From Luteimonas rhizosphaerae (GTDB taxonomy: Bacteria > Pseudomonadota > Gammaproteobacteria > Xanthomonadales > Xanthomonadaceae), in assembly GCF_002849595.1 (NCBI RefSeq), contig NZ_NRQR01000020.1:248001-312000 (forward strand): 64,000 nt of DNA, given 5' to 3'. Every line of letters starts with the position of its first letter. Within the stretch, counting starts at the first letter, position 1. Under the pieces are notes generated by a model, which searched no databases, was not told the DNA's origin, and saw only the letters and a program-made list of their open reading frames with translations. Positions 37,121-47,747 of the stretch are shown piece by piece. The position numbers and the translations under genes are program-made.

Positions 37121-38461
37121 TCAGCCCGGCTCGAACAGCGCGATCGATTCGACGTGCGCGGTCTGCGGGAACATGTCCATGACGCCCGCGGCGCGCAGCT
37201 TCCAGCCGCGCTCGTTGACGAGGTAGCCGGCGTCGCGTGCCAGCGATGCAGGATGGCAGCTGACGTAGACGATACGCCGCAGCCCTTTGAGCGGCAGCTG
37301 CCTGAGCACCGCGTCGGCGCCCGAGCGCGGCGGATCCAGCAGCAGCGTGTCGAAGCCGGCGCGCATCCAGGATTCGCGCGACTGGTCCTGGGTGAGATCG
37401 GCGGTGAAGAACTTCGCATTCGCCAATCCGTTGTGCGCGGCGTTCTCGCGTGCCCGCGCGACCAGGCCCGCCTCACCTTCCACACCGACCACTTCGCGCA
37501 CGCGGCGCGCCAGCGGCAACGTGAAATTACCCAGACCGCAGAACAGGTCGAGCACACGGTCATCCGCGCGCACGTCCAGCAGGTCCATCGTGCGCTGGAT
37601 CATCGTCTCGTTGAGGCCGGCGTTGACCTGGATGAAATCCAGCGGCCGGAATGTCAGCTCGACATCCCACGGCGCCAGCCGGAACGACAGCGCAGGCGCC
37701 GCCGGCCACAGCGCGTGCACGCTGTCGATGCCGCCGGGCTGCAGGAAGATCGCGAAGCGCTGCGCCTCGCCGAACGCTGTCAACGCAGCGAGGTCACCCT
37801 CGCCCAGCGGCTGCAGATGCCGGAACACCAGCGCCACGCCGTCGAACGCAGGCGTCGGATCGCCGGCGATGAATTCGATCTGGGGGATCGCGGCGCGGGC
37901 CTCCAGGCCGTCGACCAGCAGCGCCAGTCGCGGGATCGCCGCGGCGATCTCGGGAATCACCGTGTGGCATTCCTGAAGATCGGCGACGAAACGCGGGTCG
38001 CGCTCACGGAAGCCGACCAGGGTCTTGTCCTTCTTCTCGACCCGGCGCACCGAGAACCGGCCCTTGCGCCGGTAGCCCCAGGCGCGGTCGACCAGCGGTT
38101 CCAGCCAGCGCTCCGGCGTGACGTGCCCGATGCGCTCGAAGTTCTCGCGCAGCACGCGCTGCTTGACGACGATCTGCTGGTCGGCGTCCAGATGCTGCAG
38201 CACGCAACCACCGCAGACGCCGAAGTGCGGGCAGCGCGGCTCGACGCGGTGCGGCGACGCGGTCAGCACCTCGATCGTGGTGGCCTCGTCGAAATGGCGC
38301 GACCGCGCGGTGCGCGTCGCCATCACCCGCTCTCCCGGCAGCGCACCGGCAACGAAGACCGCTTTTCCGTCGGGCAGGCGGGCGACGCCGCGCCCGTCGT
38401 GGGTCATGTCGGCGATGTCGGCGGGAAACGGGGTCTGGTCGAGACGACGGGATCGGGCCAC
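37121..38461 (-). CDS. rlmD: 23S rRNA m5U1939 methyltransferase RlmD
   Basis: A 446-residue RumA/RlmD. An N-terminal TRAM domain is followed by the [4Fe-4S] Cys cluster CPHFGVCGGC (about 85-94) with a later Cys in LQECHTV, then the SAM-binding VLDLFCGLGNFTLPLA and the catalytic Cys in IVYVSCHPASLARD. The start is taken as GTG 38461 to keep the full TRAM N-terminus (VARSRRLDQTPFP); a downstream ATG at 38407 would truncate it. A Shine-Dalgarno sequence is not evident. Confidence 0.9.
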   Translation of the reverse strand: MARSRRLDQTPFPADIADMTHDGRGVARLPDGKAVFVAGALPGERVMATRTARSRHFDEATTIEVLTASPHRVEPRCPHFGVCGGCVLQHLDADQQIVVKQRVLRENFERIGHVTPERWLEPLVDRAWGYRRKGRFSVRRVEKKDKTLVGFRERDPRFVADLQECHTVIPEIAAAIPRLALLVDGLEARAAIPQIEFIAGDPTPAFDGVALVFRHLQPLGEGDLAALTAFGEAQRFAIFLQPGGIDSVHALWPAAPALSFRLAPWDVELTFRPLDFIQVNAGLNETMIQRTMDLLDVRADDRVLDLFCGLGNFTLPLARRVREVVGVEGEAGLVARARENAAHNGLANAKFFTADLTQDQSRESWMRAGFDTLLLDPPRSGADAVLRQLPLKGLRRIVYVSCHPASLARDAGYLVNERGWKLRAAGVMDMFPQTAHVESIALFEPG

Positions 38462-38589
38462 GTGGCGACTGCTGCGTGTAGAGGGCCGCGCATTGTCGCA
38501 GATGCGTTCCGCGCGGACAGGCGGCGAGCGCGCAGGCGATCTTTTGCCACATCTGCACGGCCGTGGCACGCGGCCATCCCGCACGTGAA

Positions 38590-38611
38590 AACGCCGCCGG
38601 GAGGCGGCGTT
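38590..38611 (-). terminator. Terminator of the ydbH-ydbL operon
   Basis: A 9-bp AACGCCGCC/GGCGGCGTT stem with a 4-base loop, 20 bases after the ydbL stop codon on the minus strand and followed by TTTT in that direction. Confidence 0.75.
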
Positions 38612-38630
38612 GCGTCGACAGGTCCGGCGC

Positions 38631-39221
38631 TTACTTCTGGCGCCAGCTGCCGCCCTGCTGGTACCACCATCCGCTGCGCGCGCTGGCGATCCACTGCTGG
38701 GCGAACACATCGCGGATCTGCGACTCCCACTCGGGATGTCCGTTGGCGACGGCGATCTCGCGATACACCGCCTGCCGGTCCCGATTGTCGTCGGCGACGG
38801 CCGCGTTGACCGCGACCCGGTCCTTGATCGCCAGCTGCGACGCGTCGCGCACGACGATCTGGCCGTTGCTGCCGAAGCCCAGCGCGCCCGAGTCGAAATG
38901 CGGACGCAGCGTGCCGGTGAAGCGCTGCTCCATGCGCGCGCGGATCGCCTCGACGGCCGGCGTGCGGATCGTGATGTCGGGCGTCTGCGCCTGCGCGCTG
39001 CCGATGCCGACCAGCATCCACGGATCGAAGCGCGGGGCGCGCATCGCCATGCCGCCCGGCGACGTCGGCGGCTCGGCGGCGGGCATCTCGTCGCCGATGA
39101 CGTTCTCGACGAACTCGCGCGCCGCTTCCTTGGCTTCGGCCGCGGGAAAATAGACATTGATCGTCACGCAGGCGGTCAGCGCCAGCGCAGCCGCGATCGG
39201 CAACCCAATCCAACGTGCCAT
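38631..39221 (-). CDS. ydbL: YdbL/DUF1318-family lipoprotein
   Basis: A 196-residue protein. The signal ends in lipobox LTAC (residues 15-18), and the mature N-terminus CVTINVYFPAAEAKEAAREF is the DUF1318 start. The remaining body includes RARMEQRFTGTLRPHFDSG and VNAAVADDNRDRQAVYREIA, the conserved core. In E. coli ydbH, ynbE and ydbL form an operon acting in outer-membrane lipid homeostasis; here it follows a YdbH-like gene by 27 bases. The lipobox is notable because E. coli YdbL is a soluble periplasmic protein. Confidence 0.8.
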   Translation of the reverse strand: MARWIGLPIAAALALTACVTINVYFPAAEAKEAAREFVENVIGDEMPAAEPPTSPGGMAMRAPRFDPWMLVGIGSAQAQTPDITIRTPAVEAIRARMEQRFTGTLRPHFDSGALGFGSNGQIVVRDASQLAIKDRVAVNAAVADDNRDRQAVYREIAVANGHPEWESQIRDVFAQQWIASARSGWWYQQGGSWRQK

Positions 39222-39248
39222 CGAATCTCTCCTGTCAGAAAACTGCGG

Positions 39249-41291
39249 CTAGTCGAACACCGGCTCGACCTCGCCTCCGGCGACGGCGGCCAGCCGGTCC
39301 ACCAGCGTCGGCCAGTCGACGTCGCGGTTGAAGCCGACGACATCGAGCCGCGGAATGCCCGCGCCCTGGACGATAGTAAAGGTGTTGTCCGCTGAACGCA
39401 GACCGCCCATTCGGCAGACCTGGTTGCGCAGCCGGCAGGCGATGCCGATCTGCCGATAGCCGAAGTCGTCGAACAGGCCGATCAACTGGCCCTGGAGGCT
39501 GGTGACGAAGGATGCATCGCCGACGCTCGAGATGTTCTGCACCGCGCGCTGGCTGATCCGCTGGCGCACGCCGCGTGTCCGCTCGGTGTGGAGTTCGGCA
39601 TCGAACGCGGTCGCGTTCCAGTCGACCAGGCGCAACCCGCCGATGCGGCCGTGCAGGCGCCCGCTGATGCTGCCGAAGCCGAAGACGCTGGTCATCGCAT
39701 GCAGGTCGAGACCGACGAGACCGAGATCGCTAGTCACCGTCGGTGCGACGCCGAACGGCCGCTCGATCGCCAGCGACGACACGTCGATGCGACCGTCGAA
39801 GAGCTGCATCGACAGGCCGCCGTCGAATTCGATGCGGTTGTCGGCGTAGCGCACGACGGGAATCTGCCCGCTGAGCGTGCCGCTGAACGCGGGCCAGTCG
39901 AGCGCCTCGGCCAGCACGCCGATATCCAGGCCGTCGAGGCGCAGCGCGGTCTGCATGCGCAGCCCGGTGTCACCGTCGGGCGGTTCGAGGACCAGTTGCT
40001 CGAAGCCGATCTCCCCGTCGAGTAGCGACAGCGCGACCGGCTCCCGCAACACCAGGCGCCCGTCGCCGCTGCGCAGGCTCCACGCGGCGGCGTCGAACGG
40101 CAATCCGTAGAGCGTGCCGCCCCGCCACGCGAACGCGCTGCGCACCGGCGCGCCGGCCGAATACCGCACGCTGCCGTTGAGGGCGTCGAGGCCGAAGCGA
40201 CCGCCGGGATCGCGCAGGTCCAGGCCGCGCATCCGCAGCTCCGCCGCGCGCAGGGTGCCGTCGGCCAACGCCAGGGTCGCGTCGAAACCACCGTCGAGTT
40301 CGAGCCCCGCCAGCCCCGCGAGCCCCAGCCAGCCCGACAGATAGCGCGCCGGCAGTCCGCGGGTGTCCGCGCTGCGGACGCGCAGGTCCAGCGCCTGCAC
40401 GTCCAGCGCCGGCGACAGGCGCGCGCTGCCGTCCACGGCGAGGGTGTCGCCATCGTCCCAGTGCAGGCGCGAAAGCTGCCACGGCGCCCCGTCGGCGCGC
40501 TGCGCGTCGAGGCCGAGCGCCACCTGCGCCCCGGTCAGATCGACATAGCCGTTGCCGACCAGCACCTCGCCGCCGGTCAGCGTGCCGTCGAGCACCACAT
40601 CCAGCGCCTGCTCCGGCAGGCGCAGGTCGAGCGTGATGTCCGCATCGATACCGTCGGCGGCGACGCTGGCGTCGCGGGTCTCGAGGGAGACGTCGCGCAG
40701 CGCGAGGTCCGCCGCGACCCGCAGCGGCCGGTCGGTCGGCGCGTCGACGGTGACGCGGCCATCGAGCGTGCCGCGTTGCAGCTGCGCGGCATCCCAGCCC
40801 TGCTGCACCAGCGCCTGCGCCCACAACGCCGGTACCCGCCGCAGATCCAGACGTGTCGCATCCGGCGCCGCGGCGGTGCGCTGCAGCGACAGCGTCGCGC
40901 CGTCGCCGGCCAGCGTGGCCGCGGTCGTCGCAGCGCCGAGATCGACCGCCAGCCGCAGCGGCGCGCCCTGCCCGCTCCGCACGACGCCGTCGCATTGCCA
41001 GCGGGTGCCGCCGCCCGCATCCGGCATCCGCCGCAGCGGGCAGTCCCAGACGAGATCGCGCAAGCGATAGCCCAGGTCGCCCGAATCCGCGCGCGCGGCG
41101 CGCAGGCGCAGGGCCCCATGGTCGGCGCCGGCAGGCCATTCCAGCTCGATCCGGACATCCTGGAGAACGGCGACCGGGGTCGTGACCTGGGCGATCCGGG
41201 CGCGTGTCGTCTGCGCCTGTGCATCGGGCGCGGCGGCCAGCAGCAGACACATCGAAAACAGAGGTAGGATCGACAGCAGACGGGGCGCCAT
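39249..41291 (-). CDS. ydbH: YdbH-like AsmA-superfamily envelope protein
   Basis: A 680-residue protein with an N-terminal signal segment (LLSILPLFSMCLLLAA, then AQAQ), a long repetitive beta-rich body as in YdbH, TamB and YhdP bridge-like lipid transfer proteins, and a conserved C-terminal block ending in GGLRSADNTFTIVQG and VDWPTLVDRL. Start at 41291 with the upstream frame rejected. E. coli YdbH is anchored in the inner membrane and works with the lipoprotein YnbE; no ynbE is found here between it and ydbL. It is divergent from the REC-Hpt gene. Shorter than E. coli YdbH (about 880). Confidence 0.75.
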   Translation of the reverse strand: MAPRLLSILPLFSMCLLLAAAPDAQAQTTRARIAQVTTPVAVLQDVRIELEWPAGADHGALRLRAARADSGDLGYRLRDLVWDCPLRRMPDAGGGTRWQCDGVVRSGQGAPLRLAVDLGAATTAATLAGDGATLSLQRTAAAPDATRLDLRRVPALWAQALVQQGWDAAQLQRGTLDGRVTVDAPTDRPLRVAADLALRDVSLETRDASVAADGIDADITLDLRLPEQALDVVLDGTLTGGEVLVGNGYVDLTGAQVALGLDAQRADGAPWQLSRLHWDDGDTLAVDGSARLSPALDVQALDLRVRSADTRGLPARYLSGWLGLAGLAGLELDGGFDATLALADGTLRAAELRMRGLDLRDPGGRFGLDALNGSVRYSAGAPVRSAFAWRGGTLYGLPFDAAAWSLRSGDGRLVLREPVALSLLDGEIGFEQLVLEPPDGDTGLRMQTALRLDGLDIGVLAEALDWPAFSGTLSGQIPVVRYADNRIEFDGGLSMQLFDGRIDVSSLAIERPFGVAPTVTSDLGLVGLDLHAMTSVFGFGSISGRLHGRIGGLRLVDWNATAFDAELHTERTRGVRQRISQRAVQNISSVGDASFVTSLQGQLIGLFDDFGYRQIGIACRLRNQVCRMGGLRSADNTFTIVQGAGIPRLDVVGFNRDVDWPTLVDRLAAVAGGEVEPVFD

Positions 41292-41327
41292 GCGCCGCAG
41301 GATACGCCCGTTCGCATCGAGGACCCG

Positions 41328-42050
41328 ATGATCCGATTGCTGCTGGTCGAGGACGACCCTACAAGCCGCGGTTTCCTGCACGACGCCAGTCTCGCGTTGC
41401 CGGCCGAGGTCGACATCGCCGACACCCTGGCCTCCGCGCACGCGCTGGCGCTGCGCACGCCGCACGATGTCTGGCTGATCGATGCGAACCTGCCCGACGG
41501 CAGCGGCATCGAGCTGCTCGCCGGTCTCCGCAGCGCGGGATTGCGGACACCGGCGATCGCACACACCGCCGCGCGCGAATCCGAGGCGCTCGCCGGCCTA
41601 CGCGCAGCGGGCTTCGCGGTCGCACTGTGCAAACCGCTGTCGGCGCAGGACTGGCGTGCCGCGATCCGCCAGGTGCTGGTGCGTCGCGCGCGGGTCGAGG
41701 ACGCCGCGCCGCGGTTCCAGCCGCAGAGCCAGGCGGACATCGCCGCTGCGCCGCTGTGGGACCGGGCGGGCGGTCTCGCCGCCGTCGGCGGCCATGAGGC
41801 CAACGCGGCCGCCTTGCGCGATCTGTTCCTCGGCGAGCTGCCCGGCACGCGTCATGCGATCGACACCGCCGCCCGCGCCCGCGACGACGAGGCGTTGCGC
41901 GCGGCGCTGCACCGGCTGCGCGCCGGCTGCGGCTTCGTCGGCGCCGATCGCCTGGGTCGCAGCGCCGCTGCGCTGCACGCGGCGCCGGACTCGCCGGACG
42001 TGCTCCAGCAGTTCCTCGGCACCCTCGATGCGACGCTGAGCCGCCGCTAG
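41328..42050 (+). CDS. Response regulator with C-terminal Hpt domain
   Basis: A 240-residue protein. Residues 1-117 form a receiver domain with acidic pocket E8, D9 and D10, phosphoacceptor Asp52 (LIDANLPDGSG), Thr80 and Lys102 (CKPL). Residues about 150-235 look like an Hpt domain: ALRDLFLGELP then ALHRLRAGCGFVGA with a His at 195 that would accept phosphate. A REC-Hpt fusion is expected in phosphorelays between a hybrid kinase and a final regulator. No kinase gene is adjacent. Divergent from ydbH. Confidence 0.82.
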   Translation: MIRLLLVEDDPTSRGFLHDASLALPAEVDIADTLASAHALALRTPHDVWLIDANLPDGSGIELLAGLRSAGLRTPAIAHTAARESEALAGLRAAGFAVALCKPLSAQDWRAAIRQVLVRRARVEDAAPRFQPQSQADIAAAPLWDRAGGLAAVGGHEANAAALRDLFLGELPGTRHAIDTAARARDDEALRAALHRLRAGCGFVGADRLGRSAAALHAAPDSPDVLQQFLGTLDATLSRR

Positions 42051-42069
42051 CGCAGCGCCGGCCTGCGGC

Positions 42070-42789
42070 TCAGCGACGCGCGAGGTCGGCCGCCAGCTCC
42101 CAGGATTTCAGGCCACGCGGCCCGAGATGGTAGGACAGCACCGCGCGCAGCGGACGCCGCAGGCTCGCCAGATCCTCGGGCGCCGGCATCGTGTCCAGGG
42201 CGAGCGACAGCAGCCCGCGTCCGGTGGCCGCCGCGTTGCGGTCGGAGGCACCGGTGTCGTGGCGGATGCGCCGTGCGCCGTGCTCGGGATCCAGCCGGTA
42301 ACGCGCGGCCGGGTCGATCGCCTCGCCATCGCCATCGCTGTCGAGCGCGAGGCCGAAGCCGAGCGCATCGAGCAGGTCGCGCTCGAACCGGCGCAGGGTC
42401 CAGGCCAGCGGATCGACCGCGCGCAGCCGCGCGCGCGCGTCGCCGTAGATCGCGTAGAGCTCGGGCTGCGGATCCTGGCGCGGCGCCAGGCGCAGCACCA
42501 GTTCGCTGATGTAGAAGCCGGCCAGCATCGCATCGCCGCTCAGCCGCGGCGCCGCATCGAGCGCTTCTGCGCTGCGCAACTGGGCCAGTTCGCCGCGCTG
42601 CACGGCCGACAGGCAAATGTGCTGCAGCGGCTGCAAGGCCGCCCGCAGCACGTGGCGCTTGGGGCCCTGCACGCCACGCGCGACGAGCCCGAGTCGACCG
42701 TGGTCCCGGGTCAGCACTTCGACCAGCAGGCTGGTCTCGCGCCAGGGACGCGCGTGCAGGACGTGGGCGGGTTCGTCGTCGATTCGCAT
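42070..42789 (-). CDS. recO: DNA repair protein RecO
   Basis: A 239-residue RecO, the OB-fold and helical-domain mediator that with RecR loads RecA onto SSB-coated DNA and anneals strands. The N-terminus [22 protein letters not shown] is the OB fold, and PLGxARDL-type C-terminal pieces such as [16 protein letters not shown] end the helical domain. Its Cys zinc finger is not visible, as in many gammaproteobacterial RecO. It follows era by 115 bases on the same strand, the usual rnc-era-recO order. Confidence 0.93.
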   Translation of the reverse strand: MRIDDEPAHVLHARPWRETSLLVEVLTRDHGRLGLVARGVQGPKRHVLRAALQPLQHICLSAVQRGELAQLRSAEALDAAPRLSGDAMLAGFYISELVLRLAPRQDPQPELYAIYGDARARLRAVDPLAWTLRRFERDLLDALGFGLALDSDGDGEAIDPAARYRLDPEHGARRIRHDTGASDRNAAATGRGLLSLALDTMPAPEDLASLRRPLRAVLSYHLGPRGLKSWELAADLARR

Positions 42790-42904
42790 CTGGAGCGGGT
42801 CGCCACCCTCGTCGTGGGGAAAACGTACGGCAGCGGCGCGGCGTCAGGCCGGCGGGGCGTGGCGCCGCGAGCCGTCTGCGGCGCAGCGGAACGCCGCGGC
42901 GCGA

Positions 42905-43813
42905 TCAGGCGTCGCCGTAACCCAGTGCCTTCAGCGCGGCCTCGTCGTCGGACCAGCCCTCGCGCACGCGCACCCAGGTTTCCAGGAACACCTTGGCGTC
43001 GAACAGCCGCTCCATGCCCATGCGCGCCTTGGTGCTGATGTCCTTGAGCCGGCTGCCGGCCTTGCCGATGACGATGGCCTTCTGGCCGTCGCGCTCGACC
43101 CAGATCACCGCGCCGATGCGCAGCATCGTGCCGTCGAGGGTGAAGGATTCGATCTCGACCGTCGTCGCATACGGCAGTTCGTTGCCGAGCTGGCGCATTA
43201 GCTGCTCGCGCACCAGTTCGCCGGCGAGGAAACGCTGGCTCTTGTCGGTGATCTCGTCCTCGCCGTACAGCGCGGGCTGCTCGGGCAGCAGCGGCAGCAG
43301 CGTCGACACCAGCTGTTCGAGCCCCTTGCGCTTGAGCGCCGACAGCGGGATCACGCCGGCGAACTCGCGTCCGTCGCTGACCTGCTGCAGGTAAGGCAGC
43401 AGCGCGGTCTTGTCCTTCAGACGGTCGATCTGGTTGACAACCAGCAGCACCGGCACGCCGGCTTCGCGCAGCGCCTCGTAGGCCAGCGCGTCCTCCTCGT
43501 CCCAGCGTCCGGCGATGACGACCAGCAGGGCGGCGTCGACGCCTTCCAGCGCGCCGCGCGCGGCGCGGTTCATGATCCGGTTCATCGCCCGCTTCTGCTC
43601 GCGGTGGATGCCGGGCGTGTCGACCAGCAGCAACTGGCCTTCGGGGAACGTCGCGATGCCCAGCAGCCGGTGGCGCGTGGTCTGCGGCCGGTTGGAGACG
43701 ATGCTGACTTTCGCGCCGACGAGGGCGTTGACGAGCGTGGACTTGCCGACATTGGGTCGGCCGATGACGGCCACCTGGCCGGCATGGTGGGGCGCATTGG
43801 GGAGATCGGTCAT
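42905..43813 (-). CDS. era: GTPase Era
   Basis: A 302-residue ribosome-assembly GTPase. G1 is GRPNVGKST (18-26), G3 DTPGIH, G4 NQID, followed by a KH domain near residues 220-290 containing [12 protein letters not shown], which binds the 3' end of 16S rRNA. The start at 43813 gives [13 protein letters not shown]. It lies 65 bases after the rnc stop and is part of lepB-DUF4845-rnc-era-recO. Confidence 0.96.
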   Translation of the reverse strand: MTDLPNAPHHAGQVAVIGRPNVGKSTLVNALVGAKVSIVSNRPQTTRHRLLGIATFPEGQLLLVDTPGIHREQKRAMNRIMNRAARGALEGVDAALLVVIAGRWDEEDALAYEALREAGVPVLLVVNQIDRLKDKTALLPYLQQVSDGREFAGVIPLSALKRKGLEQLVSTLLPLLPEQPALYGEDEITDKSQRFLAGELVREQLMRQLGNELPYATTVEIESFTLDGTMLRIGAVIWVERDGQKAIVIGKAGSRLKDISTKARMGMERLFDAKVFLETWVRVREGWSDDEAALKALGYGDA

Positions 43814-43878
43814 CCGCGCATTCTACGGAAAGCCGCGCCTGCGCAGGCCGCGGCGTGCCGGCGCCGCGTCGGATCGAT

Positions 43879-44562
43879 TCAGCGGGTGCCTTCGATCATC
43901 CCGAGCACGGTCTCGGCGGCCTGCTGCTCGGCCGCGCGGCGCGACGTGCCCTCGCCTTCGGCGGCGATCGCGGCGTCCGCCAGCGCACAGCGCACCAGGA
44001 AGATCTTGGCGTGCTCTTCGCCGCCTTCAGACAGCAGTTCATAGACCGGCAGCGCACGCTGGCGACCCTGGAGCCATTCCTGCAGACGGGTCTTCGCGTC
44101 CTTGGCGATGCGCCCCGGCGCGAGTGCCGCGATGGCCGTCTCGAACAGCGGCAGGATCGCCGCCCGGCAACCGTCGAGATCCGAATCGAGGTAGATCGCG
44201 GCGATCACCGCCTCGAAGGCGTCCGACAGGATCGAGTCGCGGCGATGCCCGCCCGACTTCATCTCCCCGGGACCGAGTACCAGACGCGCGCCAAGTTCGA
44301 GCTCGCGCGCGATCGCCGCCAGCGACGACTCGCGGACGAGTTCCGCGCGGGCCCGCGTCAGCGTGCCCTCGTCGGCGCCCGGCCAGCGCGCGAACAGGAC
44401 TTCGGCGATCAGCGCGCCGAGGATGGCGTCGCCGAGGAATTCCAGGCGTTCGTTGTGGGGGGCGCCGGCGCTGCGGTGCGTCAGCGCCTGCTGCAGCAGG
44501 CTGGGTGCACGGAAGACGTACTCCGCGAACCGGCCCTGCTGGCGATCAAGTGCCGTCGCCAC
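43879..44562 (-). CDS. rnc: Ribonuclease III
   Basis: A 227-residue dsRNA endonuclease processing rRNA and regulatory RNA. The catalytic motif [13 protein letters not shown] with acidic residues (Glu, Asp) is near residues 40-52, and [11 protein letters not shown] supplies the second acidic pair. The C-terminal dsRNA-binding domain covers about 155-225. The GTG start at 44562 overlaps DUF4845 by 17 bases; a TTG at 44550 is an alternative. Length equals that of the E. coli enzyme. Confidence 0.95.
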   Translation of the reverse strand: MATALDRQQGRFAEYVFRAPSLLQQALTHRSAGAPHNERLEFLGDAILGALIAEVLFARWPGADEGTLTRARAELVRESSLAAIARELELGARLVLGPGEMKSGGHRRDSILSDAFEAVIAAIYLDSDLDGCRAAILPLFETAIAALAPGRIAKDAKTRLQEWLQGRQRALPVYELLSEGGEEHAKIFLVRCALADAAIAAEGEGTSRRAAEQQAAETVLGMIEGTR

Positions 44563-44926
44563 CGCGGGACAGCGTCTGGGTCGCGTGGAACTTGCCCACG
44601 ACGTCGAGGTTGCCGACCAGCGGCTTGCGCACCTCGTACTGCACGTCCATCTGCCAGCCGTTGTCGACACGGCGGATCTTGACGTTGTTCGGCTTCACGT
44701 TCTCCGAGTAGCTGATGTACAGCCGGCGGAAGAACAGGTCCTGGATGCGCGCGGGGTCGGCGCCGGCCATGCCGGCCTCGTTCGACAGGCCCTTGAGCGC
44801 GGACTTGACGCTGTAGTACTCCGAATACATCGGAAACAGCTTCATGCCGATGTAGGCGGCGAAGCCGACGACTGCCAGGACGATGATGAATCCCAGCAGG
44901 GTGATGCCGCGTTGCGTGCGTTTCAT
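44546..44926 (-). CDS. DUF4845 single-pass membrane protein
   Basis: A 126-residue protein of the DUF4845 family, almost always found between lepB and rnc in Xanthomonadaceae and Pseudomonadales. One membrane helix near residues 9-27 ([19 protein letters not shown]) is followed by a soluble domain with [15 protein letters not shown]. Its function is unknown; pilin-like topology and lepB proximity suggest an envelope role. It starts 30 bases after lepB and overlaps rnc. Confidence 0.9.
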   Translation of the reverse strand: MKRTQRGITLLGFIIVLAVVGFAAYIGMKLFPMYSEYYSVKSALKGLSNEAGMAGADPARIQDLFFRRLYISYSENVKPNNVKIRRVDNGWQMDVQYEVRKPLVGNLDVVGKFHATQTLSRGGDGT

Positions 44927-44956
44927 GGACGTCCCCTCGAAGCCCGATGCCGAAAG

Positions 44957-45751
44957 TCAGCGGATGCTCTGACCCATTCTTCCCCAGTCGACCCAGCCCG
45001 GCGCGGTGGTGTCGACATTCATCCAGATCATGAAGGCCTTGCCGCGCAGCTGCGTCTCGGGAAGCGTACCCCAGAACCGGCCGTCGTCGCTGCGGTCACG
45101 GTTGTCGCCCATCACGAAATAATGGCCCTGCGGCACGTGCACGGTGCCCTCGCCCAGGTGGAAAGGCGCGGCCTGGTCGATCTGCAGGATCTGGTGAGTG
45201 CGGTCGGGCATCTGCTCGGTGTAGAGCGACGCGCCGGTCATCTCGCCACCACGGCCGACGCCTTCGTAGGTGCCCACGCGTTCGTACTCGAACGGCACGC
45301 CGTTGACGAAGACCTGGTTGTCGCGGAACTCGACGGTGTCGCCCGGCAGGCCGACGACGCGCTTGATCCAGTCCTGGTCGGGATGGTGCGGCGGGCGGAA
45401 CACGACGACGTCGCCTCGCGCGGGCTCGCCGATCTCGATGACCTTGCGGTTGTTGATCGGCAGGCGGATGCCGTAGGCGAACTTGTTGACGAGGATGAAG
45501 TCGCCGATCAGCAGCGTCGGCATCATCGAGCTCGACGGGATACGGAACGGCTCGGCGACGAAGCTGCGCAGGATCAGCACCACGAACAGCACCGGGAAAA
45601 ACGCCTTGGAGTAGTCGACGAGGACCGGCTCCTTCTCGTCGAGCAGCCCGGCGCGGCGGGCGCGGCGTTTGGCCAGCACCAGCTTGTCGAGCAGCCAGAT
45701 GACACCGGTCAGCAGCGTCAGGACGACCAGCGCGGTTTCAAACCATTTCAT
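44957..45751 (-). CDS. lepB: Signal peptidase I
   Basis: A 264-residue inner-membrane leader peptidase with two N-terminal helices (about 8-25 and 50-65). The catalytic dyad is Ser75 (RIPSSSMMPTL) and Lys130 (DWIKRVVGLPGD). The third conserved box, YFVMGDNRDRSDDGRFWG, ends the periplasmic domain. It cleaves Sec and Tat signal peptides. It lies between lepA and DUF4845 on the same strand. Confidence 0.96.
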   Translation of the reverse strand: MKWFETALVVLTLLTGVIWLLDKLVLAKRRARRAGLLDEKEPVLVDYSKAFFPVLFVVLILRSFVAEPFRIPSSSMMPTLLIGDFILVNKFAYGIRLPINNRKVIEIGEPARGDVVVFRPPHHPDQDWIKRVVGLPGDTVEFRDNQVFVNGVPFEYERVGTYEGVGRGGEMTGASLYTEQMPDRTHQILQIDQAAPFHLGEGTVHVPQGHYFVMGDNRDRSDDGRFWGTLPETQLRGKAFMIWMNVDTTAPGWVDWGRMGQSIR

Positions 45752-45802
45752 GGATGTTCCTTTCCAGCGGGAACCGGCCGGCGCGGACCACAGCGCCGAC
45801 GA

Positions 45803-47611
<1,809 letters not shown>

Positions 47612-47690
47612 GGATCGGCGGCCGGGCCGTCGGCACTGGGTAACGGGCGATTATCGCATAGCGGGTCGGCCGGAATGCCGGACCCGGATG

Positions 47691-47727
47691 TGCGAAGGCC
47701 CGCCACGTCGCCGGGCGGGCCTTCGCA
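47691..47727 (-). terminator. Strong terminator hairpin after degP
   Basis: A 14-bp perfect stem TGCGAAGGCCCGCC with GGCGGGCCTTCGCA and a 9-base loop, 21 bases after the degP stop codon on the minus strand. No T tract follows. It separates the rpoE-rseA-degP group from lepA. Confidence 0.7.
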
Positions 47728-47747
47728 AGGGCGGGTCGGCGGAGCGG

